NCBI GenBank assembly: GCA_918807975.1
Contig: OU964925.1
Span: 32,523,608-32,587,607 of the forward strand
DNA length: 64,000 bases
Direction: 5' to 3'
DNA from: Aplidium turbinatum
Taxonomy: Eukaryota > Chordata > Ascidiacea > Aplousobranchia > Polyclinidae
Positions 33,690 through 45,436 of the stretch are shown here, piece by piece; within the stretch, counting starts at the first letter, position 1, and each line of letters starts with the position of its first letter. The position numbers and the translations under genes were made by a program. The notes under the pieces are model-generated. The model was given only the letters and a program-made list of their open reading frames with translations, ran no database searches and was not told the DNA's origin.

Positions 33690-33965
33690 GGGAAATCCCA
33701 TGAGGTAGGAAACTCGAACCCCCAGACCTTGCTGTTATGCGTCTTGCGTTTGAGGCCACCTTAGATCACGCTGTTATATCCAGGCGCAGCAGCCAATGGA
33801 TTTTGTGTTCATCGAGCATTTAGTTTTTAAGGTGTTGCGGCTGTGCCATATTTTAAACTGATTGTCCTGCTTTGATATCATGCACATTATAACCACCTTT
33901 TTCTAGACCTCTGCAACGTTTGGCTCATATTGTTTGTGATGGTCAGAAATAAAAACGAACAGCGT
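33690..33965 (-). repeat. SINE/foldback-arm remnant
   Basis: The minus strand has a tRNA-like head with GGGGTTCGAGTTTCC (about 33708). The plus-strand segment 33828-33960 (GTGCCATATTTTAAACTGAT, TGTCCTGCTTTGATATCATG) matches the right arm of the foldback at about 9660-9800. This one-sided copy shows that the foldback arm also exists as a dispersed repeat. Confidence 0.6.
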
Positions 33966-34225
33966 TGTGTTAGGTCCACATATCTATCTTAGAGTCCGTA
34001 TGCAAGACATAGGCACCAGTAGCGCACCCAGCATGGGGCTAAGGGGGCTCAAGCCCCCCCCCAAACCCACCACCAAAAATGATTTTTTTGTATGTTCCCC
34101 ATTTATACCTTTTTCTTACAGGTTAGATATGAATAAGACTCAACAATACAACAGAGCTGAGCATTATAACAATATATTTTACATATTTACAAATAGTTTT
34201 AACAGTCGAACGTTCTCGGTTTAAC

Positions 34226-34779
34226 TTAAACCCTCATCAGAAATATGGAAATGTTTATAAAAATGCAATAAATTTCAACTTTTTTAAGGTAAAATTGCAT
34301 TAGGAAAAGGCGACTACATAAATAACTACAAAAAAATTTGCACCACAGGGAGCGTGATACATCAAGTAAATGTTGAAGAGAATGGACGTGCCTCCACCAA
34401 ATAATTGTTTGTTTAAATTTGGGTTGTAGCGTTTGATTAACAATGCTTCCTTTCATAACAGTGAATTTTGGTGTCAAATTGGGATTTGTTTTTGCGTAAA
34501 ATTTTAAATGAGTCAGCATAGAATTTTCGAACAGTGCAAAATAAACACTCCATGATGTGGTCTTTAATGGCACCTTTCTTTAACTCCCTAAAGTTCAGAT
34601 GCTCCGTACTCTCGTGGTCTAATGTCTGGTGGACATACCGATGTACCGTACGTCAATGCCGAATCACACGGACATGTAAAACTGTATACGACATTTGAGC
34701 AGAGAGGCGAAGGCGTATGGGACTTTAGTTGAAAATACGAACTAAATTTGAATGTTTTGTAAGTAGGAAAAACGTCCAA
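34226..34779 (-). pseudogene. Penelope-like element 3' part with GIY-YIG nuclease
   Basis: Across shifting minus-strand frames the C-terminus of a Penelope-type polyprotein is readable: FKFSSYFQLKSHTPSPLCS and VVYSFTCPCDSALTY, then in the next frame YIGMSTRH with a TAG in place of Leu, RVR, then EHLNFRELKKGAIKDHIMEC and FKILRKNKSQFDTK. VxxFxCPCDxxxxYIGxTxRxLxxRxxEH is the GIY-YIG endonuclease signature of Penelope-like elements. At least two frameshifts and one stop are present, and the reverse transcriptase is absent. It was captured by, or inserted into, the hAT at 34017-36113. Confidence 0.75.
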
Positions 34780-34809
34780 GTTTACTGTTTACAAAATTAG
34801 TGTTTTGTT

Positions 34810-34950
34810 TCAAACTGTTTTCGCACTTATTTGTGTTGGCAAACGGAAAGCTAATTCTATTTTGTCATACATGACGAAAAAGTCGAGATCTACAGAAGAT
34901 TGCGAGAATGGACGTAGGGATGAGGATGCTGATGGTGCTAGTAGCATGGC
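34810..34950 (+). pseudogene. Possible hAT transposase N-terminal segment
   Basis: The ORF reads VGKRKANSILSYMTKKSRST followed by an acidic stretch and is cut at 34950 by a MITE. KRKxxSILSYFxKK-like starts are common at the disordered N-terminus of hAT transposases. No catalytic sequence follows, so this is a suggestion from context only. Confidence 0.3.
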
Positions 34951-35905
34951 CAGGCGCGGATTTATGGGGGAGGGCAAGGGCCTCCCGAAATTTTGTGAGG
35001 AATTGTTGAAATTGTGTTTCCGTATCAAATGGTTTGATATGCTTCTAAATAGCTGATCTTAGTCCCACGGCGGACTTAACTTATCTCGAGGGGGGGGGGA
35101 GGGGAAGAGAATATTTTTTGTTATTATTATGGTTGAAATTATCCATCGATCAGACTCCGTTATTTTCTTTCATACAACTTCAAATACATTTTAATAGCAA
35201 CATTTGTTGGAGCTGACTCAGCTACCAACGTTGAACCAAATGACGTCAGTTGAAACAATCTGAAACCTTGAATGGCTGTTTTATAATTTTTAGTCTTCAT
35301 TATGTCTTCATTAATGCGGTGGGATGGCGCAGCGGGTAAGGTGCTCGCTTTTCCAATCATGCAATCCTGGTTCGACTCCCGGCTTATGCTGGTTGTTGAC
35401 AAAACACCGCTCACCTCTACCCAGGGTGTAATAAATTTGGGTGGGCGTAGTTGCTGAATTAAAGGCGGCCGAGAGAAAGGAACTGGCCACCCTACTCTCG
35501 TTAGTGCCGAAGGCTTAGTATAATGAGAACCATTATCTTCTCATCACCCGATGCTTGGATTCAAGTATGGGACTCACCTTTACCTTTTTTAGTCTTTATT
35601 ATAATTTCAATCAATTACCATATAAGCCTGCAAACATACAAATATCCAATTGGTCATGGACACTGTATACAGGGTTTTAAACCAAATTTCAAGTTTACTT
35701 TGCATGCTCAGCAATTTTTATTCAAGCAAAATTTATTTTTTAAACATTCACAATTGATGAAAATAGCGGTTTTAATGTCTATTTTATAGCATATCGTATA
35801 CGTCGTAGTATCATTGTTCATACCTGTTTAATCTTTTTCTTTCTTTCTAATTGACTTTTAAATTTTCTGCACCCCCCCGACAAAAAACTCCAAGATCCGC
35901 GCCTG
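34951..35905. mobile_element. Long copy of the CAGGCGCGGAT MITE
   Basis: Left end CAGGCGCGGATTTATGGG, right end GATCCGCGCCTG. Flanks AGCATGGC and AGCATGGG match at 7 of 8. It shares both outer parts with the 281-bp copy at 1711-1991 but has about 680 bp extra in the middle (about 35065-35750), including a SINE at 35318-35525. The short copy may be a deletion derivative, or the long one may have gained inserts. Confidence 0.8.
35318..35525 (+). repeat. tRNA-derived SINE (GGGATGGCGCAGCGG family)
   Basis: A box TGGCGCAGCGGG and perfect B box GGTTCGACTCC. The body runs to AAGGCTTAGTATAATGAG. A shorter minus-strand copy is at 37162-37310 and shares GGAACTGGCCACCCTACTCT and TTAGTGCCGAAGGCTTAGTA. 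Confidence 0.8.
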
Positions 35906-36121
35906 AGCATGGGGTTCACTTAGCCAACTTCTAGTCTGATTGAGAAAACGAATCCTGATGTATCGGCAACCGGTGGATTGTAAGTGCTTTTAAATATTGT
36001 ATTAATCAAAGGGATGGGCATTGGCCTATTGTCACTGTCGCTATTGTCGCAAATCACTCGGCCTGCATTTCTGAATTAGCCCCCTCCTAAATTTTTTTCT
36101 GGGTGCGCTACTGATAGGCAC

Positions 36122-37161
36122 ACCACTCTGATGGCCACGTTTGTACGTGTTTCCACGTTTCGTCAATCAGCACAACTGACTTCTCTCTCCACTTTGCTTC
36201 AAAAAAGCCTGGTGGTTTTTATCCTAAGAATATTTCCAATTTCCTTTTGTCGGGTCTTCACAGTGTCTCCCATGTTTTCTTTTGCCATTCACAAACTGAG
36301 CTGCATGCTGCTGCTAATCTACTCTGTAGCATTTTCAAGTTTATTGTTATGCAAATCAGTTTCCAGATGTAGGACACACAAGTCACAACCAGAGTCTTAA
36401 CTTTAAAAAACCAAGTTTATTATGAACCCAACAAGGTTTTGGAAGCAATAAACTGAACAGTATATCACCAAGATCAATAGTGTTATTGCGAACAAACCCT
36501 CGACAAGTCGGGAGCAGCATTGCAAACCGATAAAAACGACCAGAAAAAAAAACGGCAAACCAAGCCAAAAATTAAATGATTTTGCCATCTTCAGTAGCAT
36601 CACTATGAAGGCTACAATATTTTCCAAACGGGAGTTGTGTCGTTCCCAATCCTTGTCGTGGAGGTCGGGTTTCGAACCCATAACCTCATGCTCCTCTGCT
36701 ATCTTTGCGCTGCTGAATGATGGAAACCAAGCAGAGAAATATTTTCTGCAACGAAAAGAACGAATGGTCAGGTTAGACCTACGAGGTATCTCTGCAGTTG
36801 GAGGGTATTCTTACAGGCTCCACCAATGGGTGCTACCTCATTATAGAAATATATTTGGTAACCTTTTTGCAAAGCAGGCAGACTTCTGACTATTTCAGCA
36901 AATGCAACATATATTTGCTAAAACAAAGAAGTCAAAAAAGGTGTGAGCAACGAACTAGAACATAATTTCGCTCTCGAATATTAGCCTAAACATACTGTTA
37001 ACTATTTGGTGACGTTGTAAGTATTTCAGACAGACTTCAAAACTTGTTGCAAAAATAGGCTATAGGCTAGTTCTACAAACGCAGCGCAAGGGCTAGCAGG
37101 CTACAGTAATAAAGATGGTGCCATACTCAGTTCGGGAAATGAGAACATCAGTTACTCATTA
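36122..37161. other. Intergenic with a tRNA-like segment
   Basis: No gene supported. At about 36655-36725, minus strand, GGGTTCGAAACCCGACC with an upstream GCGCAAAGATAGCAGAGG resembles a tRNA-derived head; no body is assigned. ORFs at 36131-36400 and 36605-36889 have no known domain. Confidence 0.35.
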
Positions 37162-37310
37162 TAGCCTACTAAGCCTTCGGCACTAACGAGAGTAGGGTGG
37201 CCAGTTCCTTTCTCGGCCGCTTTTCCTGCAGCAACGCGCCCATCCTGGTCTCAACGATCAGGTTTGCAACATTACAAAGCCAACGCCTTATCCGCTGCGC
37301 CATAATGACT
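37162..37310 (-). repeat. tRNA-derived SINE, internally shortened copy
   Basis: Minus-strand head TGGCGCAGCGGATAAGG, then the shared 3' body. It lacks about 60 bp of the copy at 35318-35525, including a good B box. Confidence 0.75.
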
Positions 37311-37952
37311 TTTTCCTACTTTGTTTAAACCCTCTGCCTCTACAAGTATGCGAAACTACCAAGAATAATCTACCTGAAGCTTTCTCAGTCCGAAGATAAA
37401 GATTAAAACATCAACCAATATTCCTTGCAAGTAGGTTACCTGACGTCGCTATAAATGGTTCCATCATCCAGGAAGGAATGCTCAAAATAATAAATCACAA
37501 TAATGATCGCCAGTACCTTCAACGCTGTATCCATCCTTTTTGCAAATGCTATTGTAGTCAATAACCATTCGATTGTTGGAAACGATGCCAAGCTACAGCG
37601 TCCTCGGGGCTGTCCCGTGTATCTCAGGAACGTAGTCACGGAGAGGGGCGTGGGGGAGCAATTAAACCCCTAAAATTTTGTCTGGGTAAATTTGATCAAT
37701 ACGGCAAAACATCCTATAAAGGTCATTAAAGGTAAAAGAAAGCCAGACTAAAATTAATTTTGACAACAAACGTTTCTTAATGTATGAAACTAAATTATGA
37801 AAGTAGGCTACACTGCAACAATCTCATGATCCAAAACAACGGCAAATTGCCTCCAACCAGGGCCGTAATTAACGTAGTCAGTAGGGGCCCCTTGCAAACA
37901 TACATTGCACATCTTGCTTACATGTATAAATTCAGTCATAACAAACTAATAA
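37311..37952. other. Intergenic
   Basis: No gene recognised. A hAT-like left terminus CAGGGCCGTAATTAACG at about 37859 has no partner; it resembles the orphan end at about 4375. Confidence 0.3.
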
Positions 37953-38365
37953 CATTCTTTATTACAAAATACATGGAAAATCAGCAGAGCCCTATTGGCA
38001 TATGCATTTCGCTCTAACTTTAGAGCATCTTTAGTGCCTAAAAAGCAAACATAAGAAAGCAAAACCTAAAAACTGTCACTAAATAAATAAATAAATGAAT
38101 CTGCAGTAGCCTAAGATACTGACCAAGACTAACTGCCAAAACTAACTGGTATCAATTAATCATTCTTTATTACAATACATGGAAAATCAGCAGAGCCCTA
38201 TTGGCATATGCATTTCGCTCTAACTTTAGAGCATCTTTAGTGCCTAAAAAGCAAACATAAGAAAGCAAAACCTAAAAACTGTCACTAAATAAATAAATAA
38301 ATGAATCTGCAGTAGCCTAAGATACTGACCAAGACTAACTGCCAAACTAATAACAACTTTATTTG
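37953..38365. repeat. 208-bp tandem duplication
   Basis: Two adjacent copies beginning CATTCTTTATTAC at 37953 and 38161 are nearly identical, including an internal AAATAAATAAATAAATG run. Single-base differences occur in the poly-A near the start and at CCAAAAC/CCAAAC near the end. A partial third boundary (AAACTAATAACA) appears on both sides. Confidence 0.9.
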
Positions 38366-41300
38366 AGCTTTTGACACGAAAATTTAAACAAAATGTAGCA
38401 ATGTGGAGTCCCTTAGGCTATTGCTTTGCTATGTGGCCGCGGAACATTACACCGGCGGTTGTTATGATGACTAGTGGAATAGCATCGCAGCTTTCTCAAA
38501 AACCGCAGCCACGAAAACACTAATTAGGCCTACTGTAACTTTAATAGAAGTTCTGTACTGTATGGTTTGCATTGGTTTAGTGTGTGTTTGACCGCAGTGA
38601 CGTGTTTGCGTGAAACTGACGATTTAGGAAGTTGAAGACGAAATGTCGGTAGAACTGCGTCGCAGATTTACTGCCAATAATTGTCAGTAGGTGAAAATGG
38701 CAGAAGCTTACCTCCCATCATAATCTAAGAGTAATTTTATGGATGAAGATCTTCTCAAATATTCTGCTCACAATAATACTTGCGTTCCTGCCTCTGAACG
38801 CGTTATTTACAGGAACTTTTTACTGCGATCAGGTAGTAAATTTCTCCTTCATGAATGGGTTTAATCCAAAACCAAGTAGTTGCATAATCTCTTTCCTGCT
38901 TTACTCACTATTTCACGAACCTCAGAGTTCGTTGAGCGTATGTTTTCCTCAGTGAAACGCATCAAAACCTAGCCTCGATCTCGAATGAGCACAGAAAGAT
39001 CGTCAGCGCTGATTATGCTCTCAGTCTCAATAGGAGAAAAACTTTACAAAACCAAACGGCGACTTTGTTTGAAAATCATAAATTGTAGGCTACATAATGT
39101 CATCAGAACTAACACTCGACGTTGCATCGGTTGGTGACATAGCCTAGGCTACATCATAATTTGGACAGCATCTTAACGGAAAGGAAAAAAAGTCTATAGA
39201 AAAAGACGCCACATGATATTTGAACGGTCATCGGATGGGAAATGTTCAATGGTTTGATTATTAATGAAAAATCAACATTGGCTTCTGCTCACGCTGATTA
39301 GCAGATAGTTGGCCATGGGTGTAGCTACCCTGCTATGATCAGCGACGCAAGTCGAACCAGGAGTGTTAGAAGCAAGAACTTTTGAAACGATTTCTTTTGT
39401 TCCATTTCTTTGTTTTCAATTCGAACTAGGCGAACTATCTTGAAGTTCAACGCCGCTTAGTATGTTTTATTTAAAACAACCTCTTGATTATGGCAAAAAA
39501 AATTTGAAACAAAGATATTTCAAGGATGTTACGGAATTTTGAAATGTTTTGTTTCAAATCGAAAAATTCTGTTTTTGTTTCAAATTAATTTTCTTACTGA
39601 TGAATTTCACTTCGAAACTATACAGCCCTAGCAATGACGATGAAAGAAGACAATATTTTGTGTTATTTTTGCAAAGTTTTGAAAGTCTGCACGTCGCCGG
39701 TGGCCAGTGCGTTATACATTGCCTACCCCTATTCTCCAAGCGGATGTTTGACGTAACAAAGGCACTTGTGAGTGAACAAGCACCTGGCAATCTTCCCACG
39801 TTATCTCACGAACAAGATAACTGCAGGCCAGTAAGCTAATTGTGATAAGTGGCGGCTTATCAGTTCAGTTCAGTTGTTTTTATTTCTGTCGCAACACCTT
39901 CAGAAAAATTTAAGATATAAAAGGAAAATAAAAAAATAAAAAGTTACAAAAAAAAACAAAAAAAACAACTAAACAACATATATTTAGGCTATAGCTTTAT
40001 TAGCCCACATAGCTTTAGCTGATAGGCTATATTTAAGATTTGTATGGACAGTTGCTATGAAGATCGGCCATGGTGCGTTATCAAGAATGCTGATGGTCGT
40101 AAGGGGAACACGTCTTGATGCGTTTAGCTCATAGCAAAGAAGAGCAAGGCAGGCAAAGAAAACCTCACAAAGAAATCCTACCACGGGCAAAGCCATTTCA
40201 AGCGCAACGCACCATAGGCCTTGCACGACTCACAAAATAGATAGGCTATAACTTGACGACATGAAAACAATGACAAAAACAAATAAAACAAACTGGCAAA
40301 AACAACATCATCATCTTGCGGAAATTCAATTATACCCAGGGAAGTTATATCTTGAAGATATCAAGCGTGCTTCGATAATAGTTGCGTTGATAAAGCGATA
40401 ATTTTAGACCCCAGTCAGCTAAACTCGTCACCTCCACACTGATCCAACGTTAGCAAACGTTGAATTAATGCAAAAACGACAGGCATCGCCAGCTGGGATG
40501 TAGTAGTGGCATGTCACAGTAATATGATAAATTTGGGTTACCGTATGTTTTACACGTTAAACCATAACAATAGTGAAAAAAAAATCCAATTTGGCATGTT
40601 AGAAAAATAGATAAACAATCAGACAATAGCATGACGATCCAGTCCAAGATATTGATATAAAACAACTGGTTGGAGCACATGGCCACCGCTTCATCGAAAG
40701 ATGGTAGAATGGTAGCCTAAAGGTGCGCCTACACGACGACTGTTTTCTTGCATAAGCTACCAGCTAAACTTCTTGTTTGTTTATTTAAGATAATCGCACT
40801 TTGTGCCGCTTACTTTTAAAGTGCCCGAGAAACAATACGCTCCAGAACGAAAAACTAAGCGCTTATGCGAGTTCTCTAGCTTAGAAATATTTTCGCGGCA
40901 AAACCTCAGGTCTGCACTCAGTAGTCTGGCTGCTAGTCAAGCAACTGGGAAGTTTGTAGTTGTTGTTTTGTATTTGATGCTCTCAGTGTTCTCTTGTCAC
41001 ACCTGTTTCTAACTTTATAACTTCACTAAGGTGTCAGAACACTTCTTTCTGAAGTAAATTGCGTGTTTGCAATCTTGTCTTTTTGCAGCATTTTTTACAC
41101 AAGTTGAGTCCAGTTGCTTTTCTTTCTGACCGTGACCATCACAACAAAAATAATACACGTTAACATTTGAAAGCCATTATTGAATGACTGCAACAACTCA
41201 AAGTGCCAGCTCACTCCGACTAGTTATTAAAGAACAGTTGGTTTACTTTTTGCTTCGGCGCGAACGTTTTGAAACGTGACGTCATTGCGGTTGAAATACT

Positions 41301-42144
41301 CACGTGACCGCGGTTCAAGCAAGCAAAATCTTTTTTCGAGATTGTGAGTGTTGACGAAACGAGCTTAAAAACTAGCTTAAGCAAGAATTTCTAAGCAAGA
41401 ACACTTTCTCGTGTAGACGCACTTTAACTGTCTGAAATTAGTTTAACCTGTTAGAAGGGAGCTGAAGTGACAAATTTAAAAAAATTTTAGTGATTCTTTA
41501 GTATTAAAGTACGTATTACATTTTTCGACAAAATTATTTCCTATACCGTAATTGTACGTAATAATTGTAATGGTAATTTGTATATAATTGTACCGTAGCC
41601 TATTATTCTTGCAACAGACGAAATAAAAGCTTTCTCCCTCCCTCTCTCTATATTTATCTTGCTGCTTCGTAAATATAACGAAATGAAAATAGGCCACCGG
41701 ATGGCGCTGCGTGCCTTGTGACGTCTTTAGCATGGGACCATAGCATGGGACGCAATTGTTGGCATCGCGCATTACTTTGAGAACGTCACATAGGTCATTG
41801 TGTGTGGGTTAACAGAAGGTCAACACTAACAAGTTTCATAACTTATGATAATGCAAATACTTAATACACTGCATAAGACACCACAGCAGTGGTTAAAGTC
41901 AAGAAAGCCATTTGTAGCCTACGTGCTGCACATGACCTTCTGGTAGTCTCTATCATAGTGTCTATATATACGTCCGCCCAGTTAGGTCAGTGGTTAAGCA
42001 CCCGATTAAAGATCACGCTGCTCTGGTCTGGGGACTTGCCCCGCCTAAAATTTTGGAATTTTTACCTTGTTTCGGTCGCTTTGACGTATTTTGTGCTCCA
42101 ATGTTCTGTCTTTTCACCCAAAACACACTTTGTATAATAATTGT
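38366..42144. other. Intergenic, about 3.8 kb with nothing firm
   Basis: No conserved coding frame, RNA gene or complete mobile element was recognised. ORFs such as 38743-38955 (hydrophobic start) and 39549-39839 lack domains. At about 41968-42040 the phrase GGTCAGTGGTTAAGCACCC resembles a tRNA-like A box with a degenerate downstream part. Confidence 0.35.
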
Positions 42145-42300
42145 CAGTGGTGCCACTCCTAGTGTTTTTCACCAGATCTAGTGATTTTGGTTTGATCTAG
42201 TGTTCTAGTGTTTTTTTTTTAGCGATTTAGCTTTATGTTGGTGTGCATAAGTTTGGACAGTGTTTAAAGTAGCCTTATCTATTTTTTTTTGGTTGTATCA
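42145..42300. mobile_element. One-ended hAT terminus with TCTAGTG repeats
   Basis: CAGTGGTGCCACTCCTAGTG followed by several TCTAGTG motifs matches, in reverse orientation, the right end of the element at 23278-24175 (CAGGGCTGCCACTCCTAGTG). The opposite terminus was not found, so this is a fragment. Confidence 0.55.
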
Positions 42301-43636
42301 ATGTGTTTGTAATGCTTTTCAAAGTGGACAGCAAGTTTTTTGTCTGGTTACACCCAATGATGACCAAATTTGAGATATTTAGCATAGATACTTTAAAAAA
42401 TACACACAAAATTTGTGTTCGACCTTAACGCTAGTACGCTAGCCAATGGCTAGTGAAAATTCGCGCGGACTAGTAGAAATGTTGCAGTAGGCTACTAGTC
42501 CGATTGACTAGTGACAATATTCGCTGGTGAAAAGTTTTGGTTTACAAAATGGCGGTTGGTGACGTCACTCTGAAATACTGCAAATATTTGCTTGCCAGAG
42601 GCGAAATTGCGCGATGAAGGCTGCAAAGTAGGTCAATGAGCACGTGACTACTTTTTTCTCGCAACTTTGCTAGACATGACACGTGTAGTAGTGAGCACGC
42701 CTGCACAGAGGTCAGAGAAGCCAGCAAGCCAAAACGCTTATCTTAATACGTCATCAGACAAGTGAAAAGTCAGTAAACTGGTCGGACTACTGAAAAATCG
42801 TGCGGGCTAGTGAAAAAAAAGTTAAGATCGACCCCTTGAAATTTTCAAATGAATGTGAAAAGTAGCTAGCGTAGCCTACCGTACCTTATGGTAGGCTTGC
42901 ATTTTGTCGGCTTTCATTTGATGAGTATGGAGTTCTTAGACTACACTACCTTAGAGATTGCGAGTAATATTGCGTTTTTGACAATATATTTGCAAAGGCC
43001 AAATTTGGGAAAATTTTGTTCGCCCCCCCCCCAAAAAAAATGTTTTACTTTCCTACGGCTATGATTTCAGGTCTCTCACTATCAAGGAAATTCAGTTCTA
43101 TTTCGAAATTTGAAGGACTTTTAACACTCACTAACGCCATTGACTGTCATTTTAGATTTAAGCTTTGTCTGTATCCTGATTTATATTTTAGTTATAAATT
43201 GCTCTATCATGCTCATGCGTCTAAATATCAACCTGGTGCATCAAAATGTTTAGCTGCTGCTTCTTCAGAAAGTGAGTTAATGTTACATTACAGATGTTCA
43301 TGTTTTTTTTTCGCTTTGCAGGTGGTAACTACGGTAAATCATACTTAAAAAAGACTAGAATCTTCTAATTATTCAACTGCTCAGTTTTAATTTTTAAAAC
43401 TTGTTTGTTTTGCTCTAAACGCTTCCACATACATTTTGTGTGCAGAAATACTTTAGTTTGTAAAATAGAATCATGTTTATTAGACAATTTATTATGATTT
43501 TTAAAGCATAACCTAACGATTAACCAATATATAGAACATGTAGTTGTTTGGTGTGAGTTCACGATCTAGACTTGGCTTGTTACCTTGTTCAGTTTTAAAC
43601 TGACTATTGAGTAACGTGTGGATATTCATTTAACAG
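42301..43636. other. Intergenic; possible small TIR element near 42418-42836
   Basis: TCGACCTTAACGCTAG (about 42420) and, in reverse, TCGATCTTAACTTTTT (about 42832) could be termini of a small element full of CTAGTCCG/GACTAGT motifs. Otherwise nothing is recognised. Confidence 0.3.
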
Positions 43637-43820
43637 CGATGGAAAATAACAACGGAAGTTGGAGGAAATAACAACGGAAGTTGGAGGAAATGATTGTACC
43701 GAAACTGTGTGGAGAGCTATGCGACTTTTAATGAAAGACGATCTGGCCGCTCAGTTTAATTGGACTGGAAAAAATGTAAAAACTGCCTTTCTTGATCTGA
43801 AAATAAAAAAGTGTTATTTG
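43637..43820 (+). pseudogene. DUF4806-like exon
   Basis: Acceptor TTTAACAG (43629-43636) and donor GTAAGT (43821) bracket a frame reading TVWRAMRLLMKDDLAAQFNW, then GKNVKTAFLDLKIKKC. This matches the DUF4806 domain pattern (small helical domain with LAxxFNWxGKxxKxxFxxLK), often found in C-terminal exons of transposon-linked or lineage-expanded animal proteins. A 22-bp tandem duplication (about 43644-43687, AATAACAACGGAAGTTGGAGG repeated) precedes it. With both copies present, the frame contains a TAA; deleting one copy opens it. No partner exons were identified. Confidence 0.5.
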
Positions 43821-43844
43821 GTAAGTTTGTATTTAGGCTGTGGC

Positions 43845-43905
43845 TATTCTTACAACATATTGTAAAAATAGCCTCAGAGGCTATTCTTACAAGCACCACT
43901 CAAGC
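43845..43905. repeat. Palindromic MITE fragment (TAGCCTCAGAGGCTA)
   Basis: Contains ATAGCCTCAGAGGCTATTCT and GGCTATTCTTACAACATATTG. About 60 bp match, in reverse orientation, 56574-56640, just upstream of the ZSWIM3-like gene. A weaker relative is at about 10700-10740. Confidence 0.6.
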
Positions 43906-44220
43906 ATTACGTTTGACATCAATATGCGCTCATGCGTGATCAGGAACTGGTATACAAGTCGCCACCCTGGTTAAAAAGGCGATGACGTCACACAGGAGGA
44001 ATCCACCATAAAATGGTGGAAAAGTGGGGTGAAATTAGTCAACCATGACAAAAAAAAGCATGCAAGTGTCCGCTTTTACCTAATAGCTATGTAACACAGG
44101 CCCGAAAAACACCACATATCTCCTTAGAAAAGAGTTAAACTTGACAAAGTTTAGCTATTTATCCGAAGAATACTTCTAAAGATACCAGCATTTAATCAAT
44201 AATATATCTTTGTCGTTTCT

Positions 44221-44795
44221 GCTTCGATTTTTACAATTGAACCATTGCTGGAAAGCGCAAGCTATCGTTTATCCAAATGAAGGTCAGCCAGACTCTAAAA
44301 GTTAAAAATATTTCTTAGGTAAAGAGTTGAACTTGACCGACTTTAACCATTTATCCCAAAAATACTTGTAAAGATACCAGCATTTAATAAACGCTAATCT
44401 AAAGAACATATCTCTGTCTATTGACAAGCAAAAGTTGAGGTTGATAGCTTTTTCACAAAGCGAGCAACCGAAGCAAGTATACAAGTCTCCCCGGTCTGCG
44501 ATCATTACATGTCTTTATTAAATTAGTTGTAAGTTGCTTGTTTCTGCTTCGATTTTAACAATTGAACCATTGCTGGAAAGCACAAGCTATCGTCTATCCA
44601 AATTAAGGTCAGCCAGACTCTAAAAGTTAAAAATATTTCTTAGGTAAAGAGTTGAACTTGACCGACTTTAACCATTTATCCCACAAATATTTTTAAAGAT
44701 AACAGCATTTAATAAACGCTAATCTAAACAACATATCTCTGTCTATTGACAAGCAAAAGTTGAGGTTGATAGCTTTTTCACAAAGCGAGCAACCG
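44221..44795. repeat. 325-bp spaced duplication (plus a diverged third copy)
   Basis: About 250 bp beginning GCTTCGATTTT at 44221 and 44546 are nearly identical (shared GTAAAGAGTTGAACTTGACC and TTGACAAGCAAAAGTTGAGG). A more diverged copy of the middle lies at 44125-44220. Non-coding. Confidence 0.85.
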
Positions 44796-45436
44796 GGCTT
44801 CAAACACAAGCAAATAGCGCCAGATGACTCGTTGCATTTCCGAAAAGCTAGGCTATTTACAAAAAGTGAATACCGCACATGTTAAACAAAAACTGTACAT
44901 ATTTTGAGCACAGCACAGTAACTGTTAGGCCAGATCATCACCCATGTGTCCCTCCTCTCCTTGCCTAGATGAGACCTGCCATTTGTCCTCGCAACCCTTT
45001 TTGTTTCCCGACCAAACTGAGAAGTTTAGAGTTTCGTTATTTGTTGGATGCAAATAGACGCATGCTTACATTTTTGACCACCTTAAAACACTAAACCAGT
45101 TTCTGCTCGACATAGCCTACAGTGTTCAATTTTTGTCCCAGGAATCAACTCTTCAAGCAATACTTTCCCTACTTTGTGTGCACTAACATCCTAATTTATA
45201 TGCCATTGTTAACAATTGCGATATTCGTGAATTCATTTGAGGCTTTGGGTACCGGAATTAATATACTTATTTGAACTAGCAAATTCAATCCACAACACTT
45301 TCCACTAGGCTGTTACTTAACACTAAGCACGCATATGCGCTGCGATTTGTGGCCGTGTTAGCAACTGAAAAAAAGCCTTGGTGTGAAGATCACAGAATTG
45401 TTCAAAATGTGAGCTCAGTAGCCTATTACTGTGCTT

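Larger units (their letters stand above)
34017..36113. mobile_element. hAT element (CAGTAGCGCACCCAG), 2.1 kb composite
   Basis: Ends CAGTAGCGCACCCAG and CTGGGTGCGCTACTG with perfect 8-bp duplication ATAGGCAC (34009-34016 and 36114-36121). Inside are a Penelope-like fragment (34226-34779), a short hAT-like N-terminal segment (34810-34950) and a MITE (34951-35905) that itself contains a SINE. Subterminal C/G runs (AAGCCCCCCCCC, AGCCCCCTCC) are present. Confidence 0.9.

Noticed and set aside
38743-38955. Small secreted-protein-like ORF
   Set aside because: Hydrophobic start, but no splice or domain support, and length is within chance expectation in AT-rich DNA.
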